From Pseudomonadota bacterium (lineage in GTDB: Bacteria; Pseudomonadota; Alphaproteobacteria; Azospirillales; Azospirillaceae), in assembly GCA_023423695.1 (NCBI GenBank), contig JAFAFA010000079.1, positions 124,001 through 188,000 of the forward strand: 64,000 nt of DNA, given 5' to 3'. The notes under the pieces were generated by a model. That model was given only the letters and a program-made list of their open reading frames with translations, was not told where the DNA came from and did no database searches. Below are positions 56,240 through 63,163 of the stretch, piece after piece. Within the stretch, counting starts at the first letter, position 1. Each line of letters begins with the position of its first letter. Position numbers and translations under genes: made by a program.

Positions 56240-56740
56240 TCACCCCAGCCCGCAACGCTTCACCACGAAGGCCGCGACCGCCTCCGCGTCGTTGAGGTCG
56301 AGGACCGGCACCGGGCAGCCGGGAACGTGGCCGTCGCTCGCCACGGCGACGATGGTGGGATCCTCCGGCGCGATCAGCGGCTTGTCCACTTCGGCGCGCC
56401 ACACCTCGATCTTCTCGTGCCGGTCGCGCTTGAAGCCCTCGATCAGCAGCAAGTCCACAGGTGAGACCTTGCCGATCAGCTGCTCCAGCGTCAGCTCCGG
56501 TTCGCCGTCGCGCAGCTCGTGCATCAGGGCCCAGCGGCGGGGGGAGCTGACCAGCACCTCCGTCGCGCCGGCGACGCGGTGGTTGTGGCTGTCCTTGCCG
56601 GGATGGTCGATGTCGAAGCCCTTATGGGCATGCTTGACCGTCGAGACGCGCAGGCCGCGCGCGGTCAGCGCCGGGATCAGTCGCACCATCAGCGAGGTCT
56701 TGCCGCTGCCGCTCCAGCCGGTCAGCCCGAAAATCTTCAT
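56240..56740 (-). CDS. mobB: Molybdopterin-guanine dinucleotide biosynthesis adaptor MobB
   Basis: A 166-residue P-loop GTP-binding protein starting MKIFGLTGWSGSGKTSLMVR, with Walker A GWSGSGKTS and VDLLLIEGFKRDRHEKIEVW in the effector region. MobB assists MobA in attaching GMP to molybdopterin; it is usually not essential. No mobA is in the window. It starts 11 bases after the pgsA stop. Confidence 0.94.
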   Translation of the reverse strand: MKIFGLTGWSGSGKTSLMVRLIPALTARGLRVSTVKHAHKGFDIDHPGKDSHNHRVAGATEVLVSSPRRWALMHELRDGEPELTLEQLIGKVSPVDLLLIEGFKRDRHEKIEVWRAEVDKPLIAPEDPTIVAVASDGHVPGCPVPVLDLNDAEAVAAFVVKRCGLG

Positions 56741-56751
56741 CTTGGAAACTC

Positions 56752-57354
56752 TCAACCGGCGCTGCGGGCGGAACGGGCGGAACCGGGCTTCGCCGGTTGC
56801 TCGGCCATCATGTGGGTCAATCCGGCACGCATGTAATCCCACCCGGTGTAGAAGGTCAGGGCTGCGGCGATCCACAGACCCACCGTGCCGATGATGGTCA
56901 CCGGCAGTTCCGCCGGACCATAGTCGCCGACGATCAGGAAGCCCAGCGCGATCATCTGGATCGTCGTCTTCCATTTGGCCAGCCAGGTCACCGGCACGCC
57001 GACATGCAGGCCGGCCAGATACTCGCGCAGGCCCGAAACCAGCACCTCGCGCAGCAGGATCACCACCGCCGGCAGGATCGACAGGCCGGTCAGCCGGTGG
57101 AACCCCGCCAGCATGATCAGCGTCGCCGCGACCAGCAGCTTGTCGGCAATGGGGTCCAGGAACTTGCCGATCACGCTTTCCTGCGCCCAGGCGCGCGCCA
57201 GATAGCCGTCGAACCAGTCGGTGATGCAGGCGGCGGCATAGAGCGAGCAGGCGGTATAGGCGGCCCACGCCTCCGGCACATAGAACAGCCCGACCACCAC
57301 CGGGATCACCGCGATGCGCGACAGGGTCAGCAGGTTGGGCAGGCTGGTCAGCAT
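56752..57354 (-). CDS. pgsA: CDP-diacylglycerol-glycerol-3-phosphate phosphatidyltransferase
   Basis: A 200-residue membrane enzyme making phosphatidylglycerophosphate for phosphatidylglycerol synthesis. The CDP-alcohol phosphotransferase signature is complete: the DG, AR, G, D, D series in DWFDGYLARAW and IGKFLDPIADK. About five membrane helices are seen, for example LLVAATLIMLAGFHRL. It follows uvrC by 78 bases on the same strand, the conserved uvrC-pgsA pair. Confidence 0.95.
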   Translation of the reverse strand: MLTSLPNLLTLSRIAVIPVVVGLFYVPEAWAAYTACSLYAAACITDWFDGYLARAWAQESVIGKFLDPIADKLLVAATLIMLAGFHRLTGLSILPAVVILLREVLVSGLREYLAGLHVGVPVTWLAKWKTTIQMIALGFLIVGDYGPAELPVTIIGTVGLWIAAALTFYTGWDYMRAGLTHMMAEQPAKPGSARSARSAG

Positions 57355-57432
57355 GACGGAAAACTCGAACCGCTGGAGGACGCCGCTGCACGGCGCCCGT
57401 GAGAGAGCCGGCTGTTTGAATCTGCCCGCATT

Positions 57433-59412
57433 CTAACCATCGGGATGGAAGTGATCGTATATCTTTTTCGCAACGGCACGATTGATCCCTTCCACCTCTT
57501 CAAGATCGGCCAGCCCGGCGCGCGCGACCGCCGCCCCGCTGCCGAAATGGTGCAGCAGCGCCTTCTTCCGGGCCGGGCCGATTCCTGCGATTTCGTCGAT
57601 CGGCGATTTGCCGATGGCCTTGGTGCGCTTGGCACGGTGGGTGCCGATGGCGAAGCGGTGCGCCTCGTCGCGCAGCCGCTGCAGGAAATACAGCACCGGG
57701 TCGCGCGGTTCCATCTGGAAGGGCGGGCGGTTCTCCATGAAGAAATGCTCGCGCCCGGCGTCGCGGTCCGGTCCCTTGGCGATGCCGACCAGCGTCACGT
57801 CGTCGATTCCCAGTTCCGCGAACACCTCCAGCGCCACGTTCAGCTGGCCCAGCCCGCCGTCGATCAGCACCAGATCGGGCCAGCTTCCCAGGCTGCGTTC
57901 CGGATCCTCCTTCACCGCCCGGCCGAATCGGCGGGTCAGCACCTCGCGCATCATGGCGAAGTCGTCGCCCGCCGCTCCCTGCTCGCGGATGTTGAACTTG
58001 CGGTAGGCGTTCTTGATGAACCCCTCCGGCCCGGCGACGATCATCGCGCCGATCGCATGGGCTCCCTGGATGTGGGAGTTGTCGTAGACCTCGACCCGCT
58101 CCGGCGGCGCATCCATGCCGAAGGCTGCCGCCACCCCGTCCAGCAGACGCGCCTGGCTGGAGCTTTCGGCCAGACGCCGCCCATGCGCCTCGCGCGCATT
58201 GGTCAGGGCGTGCTCGACGATCCGGCGCTTCTCGCCGCGCTTGGGCTCCGCCAGTTCCACCTTGTGGCCGGCACGAACCGCCAGCGCCTCGCTCAGCAAC
58301 TCCAGTTCCGGCAGGGCGTGGCTGACCAGAACCAGCGGCGGCGCGGCCTTGTTCTCATAGAACTGGGCGATGAAGGCGGCCAGCACCTCGTCGGTCTCCG
58401 CCGCCTTGTCGTGGCTGGGGAAATAGGCGCGGTTGCCGTAGTTGCGCCCGCCGCGGAAGAAAAAGACCTGGATGCAGGTCACGCCGCCTTCGGCATAGGC
58501 CGCGATGACGTCGGCATCCTCAACCACCCCCTCGACATTGATGTCCTGGTGGGCCTGGATCGCGGTCAGCGCGCGGATACGGTCGCGGTAGCGCGCCGCC
58601 GTTTCGAAATCCATGGCGTCGGAGGCGGCCATCATCCGGTCGGCGAATTCCGTCTGGATGTCGCGGCTCTTGCCCGACAGGAAGGCGCGGGCCTGGTTCA
58701 CCTGCGCCTGGTATTCCGCCGGGGTGACCCGGCCGACGCAAGGCGCCGTGCAGCGCTTGATCTGGAATTGCAGGCAGGGCCGCGTGCGGCTGGCGAACAC
58801 GGTGTCGGCGCAGTTGCGCAGCAGGAAGGCGCGCTGCAGCGCCGTGATCGTCCGGTTCACCGCCCCGGCCGAAGCGAAGGGGCCGAAATAGTCGGCGTCT
58901 CGCCCGCGGGCGCCACGGTGCTTGGTCAGCTGCGGATAGTCGTGATCCCTGGTGATCATGATGTGCGGAAACGTCTTGTCGTCCCGCAACAGCACGTTGT
59001 ACCGCGGCATCAGCTTCTTGATCAGGTTCGATTCGAGAAGCAACGCCTCCACCTCTGTGTGGGTGTTGACGAACTCCATCGTCTCGGTCTCCGCGACCAT
59101 GCGCTGGAGCCTGACCGGCAGCTTTCCCACCTGGGTGTAGTTGGTCACCCGGCGCTTCAGGTTGCGCGCCTTGCCCACATACAGGACCGCCCCGTCGCCA
59201 GCCAGCATGCGGTACACACCCGGCGTCTGAGGCAGAGTCTTCAGATGCTCACGAATGACCTCGACGCCCCGGTCGATGTCGGCCGGGCGCCGCTTCGGCC
59301 GCGCGGCACCGCTTTCGCCGGGCGCAGCATCGGCAGAGGACATGGCGTCGGCAGCGTCTGCCGGCTCTGCGGCGACAGGAGCCCGGGGGTCGGAGGAATG
59401 CGTTTCGGACAT
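57433..59412 (-). CDS. uvrC: Excinuclease ABC subunit C
   Basis: A 659-residue nuclease of nucleotide excision repair. An N-terminal low-complexity leader (about 45 residues) precedes the GIY-YIG domain (TPGVYRMLAGDGAVLYVGKA). Then come the UVR motif (MDFETAARYRDRIRAL), the RNase H-like 5' nuclease (VEVYDNSHIQGAHAIGAMIV) and tandem helix-hairpin-helix at the end (IAGIGPARKKALLHHFGS). It makes both incisions around a lesion with UvrAB. The leader is longer than in E. coli, and a start at an internal Met (residue 24) is possible. Confidence 0.95.
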   Translation of the reverse strand: MSETHSSDPRAPVAAEPADAADAMSSADAAPGESGAARPKRRPADIDRGVEVIREHLKTLPQTPGVYRMLAGDGAVLYVGKARNLKRRVTNYTQVGKLPVRLQRMVAETETMEFVNTHTEVEALLLESNLIKKLMPRYNVLLRDDKTFPHIMITRDHDYPQLTKHRGARGRDADYFGPFASAGAVNRTITALQRAFLLRNCADTVFASRTRPCLQFQIKRCTAPCVGRVTPAEYQAQVNQARAFLSGKSRDIQTEFADRMMAASDAMDFETAARYRDRIRALTAIQAHQDINVEGVVEDADVIAAYAEGGVTCIQVFFFRGGRNYGNRAYFPSHDKAAETDEVLAAFIAQFYENKAAPPLVLVSHALPELELLSEALAVRAGHKVELAEPKRGEKRRIVEHALTNAREAHGRRLAESSSQARLLDGVAAAFGMDAPPERVEVYDNSHIQGAHAIGAMIVAGPEGFIKNAYRKFNIREQGAAGDDFAMMREVLTRRFGRAVKEDPERSLGSWPDLVLIDGGLGQLNVALEVFAELGIDDVTLVGIAKGPDRDAGREHFFMENRPPFQMEPRDPVLYFLQRLRDEAHRFAIGTHRAKRTKAIGKSPIDEIAGIGPARKKALLHHFGSGAAVARAGLADLEEVEGINRAVAKKIYDHFHPDG

Positions 59413-59817
59413 GACCAGAATGTCGTCGAGCGGCCGGCGCGGGTCAACCGTTGGGCACAGGGAGGGAACAAATGGAGCGACTCACCGCTCCGAAAGAATA
59501 TCCACGAAACCTGTGGATAAGTTTGTCGATAACGGAGGGGGTAGCGCGTCTGGAGCGAGGCGGCGCAAGGGCTCCCGTGCTTCCGCCTATTTTTTGGGCA
59601 TTTTTGCCAACCCATTGATTTCCTTAGGTCAGGCTCGAGTCAAGGGAGGGAATTGACGCGTGGCCGCAAAATTGTCGCGGGGTCGCAGGCGCCTCTTGCG
59701 CGGGGTGGGGCACCTGTGTAAAACGCGCGGTCATTTTCCCGGCGGCAGGGAGGCCGGGGGCCATGATCCGGCCCGGCACGGTTTGGCTCGAAGCGGTTTC
59801 CGGCTTGTAACAGGCGC
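59413..59817. other. Intergenic region upstream of uvrC with DnaA-box-like sites
   Basis: These 405 bases hold no convincing gene. A perfect DnaA-box match TTATCCACA lies on the reverse strand at 59520-59512, and a one-mismatch copy TTATCGACA at 59532-59524. A weaker ATATCCACG lies on the plus strand near 59499. An AT-richer segment follows at about 59580-59625. The uvrC promoter must also be here. Confidence 0.5.
59512..59520 (-). promoter_or_regulatory. Consensus DnaA box
   Basis: TTATCCACA on the reverse strand is an exact match to the strong E. coli DnaA-box consensus. A TTATCGACA copy starts three bases further on. A nine-base match can occur by chance; the clustering in a non-coding stretch is what makes it worth listing. 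Confidence 0.5.
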
Positions 59818-60588
59818 CTATTCGTTGGGGACGAAGCCATGCGTCGGCTGCGCCCAACCCAGATGCTCTCCACCGTCCAGCGCGATCATCTGGCCGGTCA
59901 CCGCCGGGGCGGCGATCAAGAAGCGGATGGCTGCGCAGATCTCCTCCGGTGTGCTGCCACGCCGGAGCGGAGTGGACTCCCATTGCGCGGAGAACTCTTC
60001 CTCGGTCTGGCGGTCGTTGCGCAGGATCGGGCCGGGGCCGATGCCGTTCACCCGGATGCGCGGGGCAAGCGCCAGGGCCATCGTGCGGGTCAGCGCCCAC
60101 AACCCCATCTTGGACAAGGTGTAGGAGACGAAATGCGGCGTGGGATTCCACACCCGCTGGTCGATGATGTTGACGATCAGACCGGATTCGCCCTCCGGCA
60201 ACCGTGAGGCGAAATCCTGCGACAGCACGAAGGGCGCCCGCAGGTTCGCCTCCATATGCGCGTCCCACGATTCGCGGGTGACGTCGGCGACTTCGTCGCG
60301 CTCGAACCGGGAGGCGTTGTTGACCAGCAGGGTCAGCGGGCCGAGTTGCTCGGTAACCGCGGGCACCAGCGCCTTCACCTCCGCTTCGCGGTCCAGGTCG
60401 GCGGCGAAGGCCATGGCCCTGCCGCCCGCCCGCCCGATCTCCGCGACGACGGCATCGGCCTCCTCGTGGGAGCTTCGGTAATGGACGGCGACGTCCCACC
60501 CCTGCACCGCCAGATCGAGCGCGATGGCCCGCCCGATGCGCTTGCCGGCCCCGGTGACCAGGGCCGCTTTCCTCTTGATCTCGACCAT
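59818..60588 (-). CDS. Short-chain dehydrogenase, pteridine-reductase-like
   Basis: A 256-residue SDR. The cofactor motif ALVTGAGKRIGRAIALDLA has the RIG and the following HYRSSHEEA expected for NADP binding. LLVNNASRFERD and the catalytic YTLSKMGLWALTRTMA follow, then RVNGIGPGPIL. The pattern is that of FolM/pteridine reductase-like SDRs, so a dihydromonapterin or dihydrofolate reductase role is plausible but unproven. ATG at 60588 starts MVEIKRKAAL; the longer frame upstream overlaps the divergent gene and is rejected. Confidence 0.88.
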   Translation of the reverse strand: MVEIKRKAALVTGAGKRIGRAIALDLAVQGWDVAVHYRSSHEEADAVVAEIGRAGGRAMAFAADLDREAEVKALVPAVTEQLGPLTLLVNNASRFERDEVADVTRESWDAHMEANLRAPFVLSQDFASRLPEGESGLIVNIIDQRVWNPTPHFVSYTLSKMGLWALTRTMALALAPRIRVNGIGPGPILRNDRQTEEEFSAQWESTPLRRGSTPEEICAAIRFLIAAPAVTGQMIALDGGEHLGWAQPTHGFVPNE

Positions 60589-60642
60589 GCCGCCATAGGT
60601 ACCTTGCCACCGCCGCGGGTCAAGGGGGAGAAGCGACCGGCC

Positions 60643-61458
60643 ATGCTGCGCGAAGCGTTCGAATATCTGACCACGCCCTGTCATCCGCTGGCCCGCCGCT
60701 TCGGCTATCTGGCGGAGATGGTGGCGCTCGGCGCCCGCTACCGGCGGCAGCGGCGGGCTTGGGCGCCGCATGTGGCCGCCTGCCACCGCTTCGTCGAACA
60801 GGCGATCCAGCGCGTGGAACCGGGCGGCCGGGCTCTGATCGCCGGATCCGGGCTGCTGATCGAAGTCCCGCTGGAAACATTGACCGCGCGATTCGACCAA
60901 GTGGTGCTTGCGGACATGCTGCACAGCCGGGCGGTCCGCCGCCGTGCCGCCGGTCTGCCGAACGTTCGCTTGGTTGAACTCGATGTCAGCGGCGCCCTCG
61001 CCCCGCTCGCCGCGGCACTCGACGGTGGCGCTCCGCTGCCGACCGGCTTCGAGCCGCCACCGATCGACGGCGAGCCCTTCCGCTTCGCCCTGTCCTGCAA
61101 CCTGCTGTCCCAACTGCCGCTTCTGCCGCTGGAGGCGGTGCAACGCCGCGCGCCGCACACGCCGGATGCCGAACGGCTGACCTTCGCCCGACGCATGGTC
61201 CACGGGCATCTCTGCTGGTTGTCCGATATCGCCGAGCGGGCGGCGCTGTTCACGGACATCGACAGTTCCTGGCTGCACCGCGGCACCGTGACGGAGGTGG
61301 AGGAATCGACCTGGGGTCTTTCCCTGCCCGCGCCCGACATGTCCTGGCTTTGGGACATCGCCCCGGCGCCGGAACAGGACCGCCGACAGGACCTGCGCCA
61401 CAGCGTCGGCGGCTGGTTCGACCTGCATGCGGTGACGAGCGCGCTTCCGCCCTGTTGA
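60643..61458 (+). CDS. Methyltransferase-like protein of unknown function
   Basis: A 271-residue protein with a Rossmann-like centre: GRALIAGSGLLIEVPLETL could be a motif I strand and loop, VVLADMLHSRAVRRR the next strand with an acidic end, and NVRLVELDVSG the third. This order suggests a class I SAM-dependent methyltransferase fold, but the glycine loop is reduced (GSGLLIE), so SAM binding is doubtful. The N-terminus (MLREAFEYLTTPCHPLARR) is helical. GGGGGAG lies 13 bases before the ATG. It is divergent from the SDR gene; no partner is known. Confidence 0.65.
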   Translation: MLREAFEYLTTPCHPLARRFGYLAEMVALGARYRRQRRAWAPHVAACHRFVEQAIQRVEPGGRALIAGSGLLIEVPLETLTARFDQVVLADMLHSRAVRRRAAGLPNVRLVELDVSGALAPLAAALDGGAPLPTGFEPPPIDGEPFRFALSCNLLSQLPLLPLEAVQRRAPHTPDAERLTFARRMVHGHLCWLSDIAERAALFTDIDSSWLHRGTVTEVEESTWGLSLPAPDMSWLWDIAPAPEQDRRQDLRHSVGGWFDLHAVTSALPPC

Positions 61459-61497
61459 GGAAGACCGAGACCTCACACAGCAGACGGGAGAGCGCCC

Positions 61498-61917
61498 ATG
61501 GCCTCCAACGACCGCAACATCGACAGCCGCAACGCCGCCGACCGGACCGGCGACGACAGGCCGCGTGACGACAGAAATGTCGGCAACGCCACCGGCCCCA
61601 GCGACAGTGGCGGTATCGACGAACGCCCCATCCCGCTCGACATCCGCGAAACGCGCGATCACCTAGACGTCGACGAGGAGATCGAGGGCTTCCAACGCAT
61701 CATCGGCCCGGGCGCGGGTGGTCCCATCGACCAGCCCGACGAGGATTTCGGCATTCCCGGCAGCGAGGAGGCCAGCGGCCTCGGAACCGGTCCGTTGCCG
61801 CCGCGCCAGCCCGACAGGCCGATGGGGCAAACACCGGGGCAGAGGCAGGGCGCACCCGACGACAGGATCGTCTCCGATCGCAATGTCGCCGTGGACGGCG
61901 CCCGGGACCGCAAATAA
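61498..61917 (+). CDS. Hydrophilic, probably disordered small protein
   Basis: A 139-residue protein rich in Asp, Arg, Gly and Pro with almost no hydrophobic core (ASNDRNIDSRNAADRTGDDR at the start, ISSDRNVAV-like Asp-Arg-Asn units near the end). The unit DRNV or DRNI occurs three times. It resembles stress-related disordered proteins in composition only; no family is recognised. ATG at 61498 has GGGAGAG upstream. It follows the methyltransferase-like gene by 39 bases and ends just before an inverted repeat. Confidence 0.55.
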   Translation: MASNDRNIDSRNAADRTGDDRPRDDRNVGNATGPSDSGGIDERPIPLDIRETRDHLDVDEEIEGFQRIIGPGAGGPIDQPDEDFGIPGSEEASGLGTGPLPPRQPDRPMGQTPGQRQGAPDDRIVSDRNVAVDGARDRK

Positions 61918-61925
61918 TCGGAAAG

Positions 61926-61975
61926 GCGAACTATTGTCGATGGCTGACCGACCGCGGCCTGCGACAATAGTTCGC
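61926..61975. repeat. 14-bp perfect inverted repeat after the disordered-protein gene
   Basis: GCGAACTATTGTCG (61926-61939) and CGACAATAGTTCGC (61962-61975) are exact complements around a 22-base loop. It begins eight bases after the stop codon. No T-run follows on either strand, so it is a hairpin of uncertain role, perhaps a transcript 3' end stabiliser. Confidence 0.65.
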
Positions 61976-62133
61976 ACCTCCGTTGATTGGGGAAGCTGAT
62001 ACGGAAATCGTCAGGCGGCATTGCGTGGACCGCGCTTCTTAGGGCAGCGGCTCTGCCCTATCTTAAGCCTCACAAGGCAAACAAATTCCAAGGGAGTGGA
62101 CGTCTCTCACCTCACGTGGAGATTCCCAGAGCC

Positions 62134-62307
62134 ATGAACACGCTTTTCGACGAAGTCCGCGATCCCCGCAGCCATCAGGAACTCATGCTGGCTGCCCGCC
62201 AAATGCGCGCCGAGTACCTGCGCGAACTGTTCGGCAAGCTGCGCGCCGCCCTGTCCGGCCACCGTGACCATCACGGCCCGGCGGCGCTGAGCCCGAGCGC
62301 ACGCTGA
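62134..62307 (+). CDS. Small basic helical protein
   Basis: A 57-residue protein, MNTLFDEVRDPRSHQELMLA at the start and then a run of basic amphipathic helix (RQMRAEYLRELFGKLRAAL). Its function is unknown. Similar small helical proteins are common in Rhodospirillales but I cannot name the family. GGAG lies 14 bases before the ATG. The in-frame extension to 61987 has poor composition and is rejected. Two hairpins follow. Confidence 0.5.
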   Translation: MNTLFDEVRDPRSHQELMLAARQMRAEYLRELFGKLRAALSGHRDHHGPAALSPSAR

Positions 62308-62314
62308 CCGATAC

Positions 62315-62332
62315 ACCCGCCCGGTGGCGGGT
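62315..62332 (+). terminator. Short terminator hairpin
   Basis: ACCCGCC (62315-62321) pairs with GGCGGGT (62326-62332) around CGGT, followed by TCATGT. It lies eight bases after the stop of the 57-residue gene and has no real T-run. Confidence 0.45.
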
Positions 62333-62360
62333 TCATGTAAGGTCCGGCCATACGCAAGGA

Positions 62361-62394
62361 GAACGGCACTGCGCGACGCCGCGCAGTGCCGTTC
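62361..62394. terminator. Strong 15-bp terminator hairpin
   Basis: GAACGGCACTGCGCG (62361-62375) pairs perfectly with CGCGCAGTGCCGTTC (62380-62394) around a four-base loop. TTCATTT follows on the plus strand. It lies between convergent genes. Confidence 0.75.
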
Positions 62395-62438
62395 TTCATT
62401 TGAAGCCGTTCCATTCCAAGCGACCGGGCAGTCGGCGC

Positions 62439-62819
62439 TCAGGCCTGCTCCGACCCGGGCGCCCCGGTGCTCCACAGCAGGCCCAGCACCAGCCCCTTGC
62501 AGCGCGGCAGCAGGATCAGGGTCAGGACGAGGGTCAGCAGCGGCCACACCGCCAGATGCACCCAGGTCGGCGGCTCATAGGACTGCTCGACCGACAGCAG
62601 GGCCGGGATGACGATGTGCCCGACGATCAGGATCGTCATCCAAGGCGGCGCGTCGTCGGCGCGCAGATGCCCATAGGCCTCGCCGCAGGCGGCGCAGCGG
62701 TCGACCGGCTTCAGGAAGTTCCGCAGCAGCCGGCCTTGCCCGCAGTTGGGGCAGCAGCCGATCAGGCCGCGGAAAGAGGCGAGAAACTTCGACGGGGCCG
62801 CTTCGGTTCCAAGGGTCAT
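62439..62819 (-). CDS. DUF983 family membrane protein
   Basis: A 126-residue protein with a zinc-ribbon-like Cys pattern (GCCPNCGQGRLLRNFLK and RCAACGEAYGHLRADDAP) followed by two membrane helices (ILIVGHIVIPALLSV and LAVWPLLTLVLTLILLP). This is the DUF983 layout. The function is unknown; in some genomes it neighbours cytochrome oxidase genes, which is not the case here. ATG at 62819 has GGAG upstream, and the longer open frame to 63074 is rejected. Confidence 0.88.
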   Translation of the reverse strand: MTLGTEAAPSKFLASFRGLIGCCPNCGQGRLLRNFLKPVDRCAACGEAYGHLRADDAPPWMTILIVGHIVIPALLSVEQSYEPPTWVHLAVWPLLTLVLTLILLPRCKGLVLGLLWSTGAPGSEQA

Positions 62820-63163
62820 GACCACTCCTTCCGTGCTGCGGACAATATAGCGTCTTGCCCGGCAAACCACATCCCCGATTGCGGGCGGGTCGGCCATGCC
62901 GATGTGCTTCCTTTCGGAATCGGGGCTTTTCAACCCTGTCCTTATCGCACTTCGCGCCTCGTGGTATGACGGTACGGACCGTTTGCGGACGTGGAGGGAC
63001 ATGATGGATCGAACATCGGATGAAACAGTGGAACAGTCTCCAGGATATGTTTCATAGCGTTTCAAATGTTCCATCCCGGGCTGCCCGCGCCCTGCTGCCG
63101 AGTTGACGGCGGAGCCGCCGCGGTCTAGGGGGAAGGCCTTCCGTGTCCAGGAGAACCGCAGCC
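62820..63163. other. Divergent intergenic region with repeated half-sites
   Basis: These 344 bases separate the DUF983 and ABC substrate-binding genes. No gene is seen. The notable content is the cluster of TGAAACA/TGGAACA half-sites and their complements at 63020-63073, described separately. Confidence 0.5.
63020..63073. promoter_or_regulatory. Composite operator-like cluster of inverted half-sites
   Basis: ATGAAACA (63020-63027) is complementary to TGTTTCAT (63048-63055), and TGGAACA (63029-63035) to TGTTCCA (63067-63073). The two left sites are related direct repeats, as are the two right ones. The cluster ends 90 bases upstream of the ABC substrate-binding gene. It looks like a multi-site binding region for one regulator. 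Confidence 0.55.
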
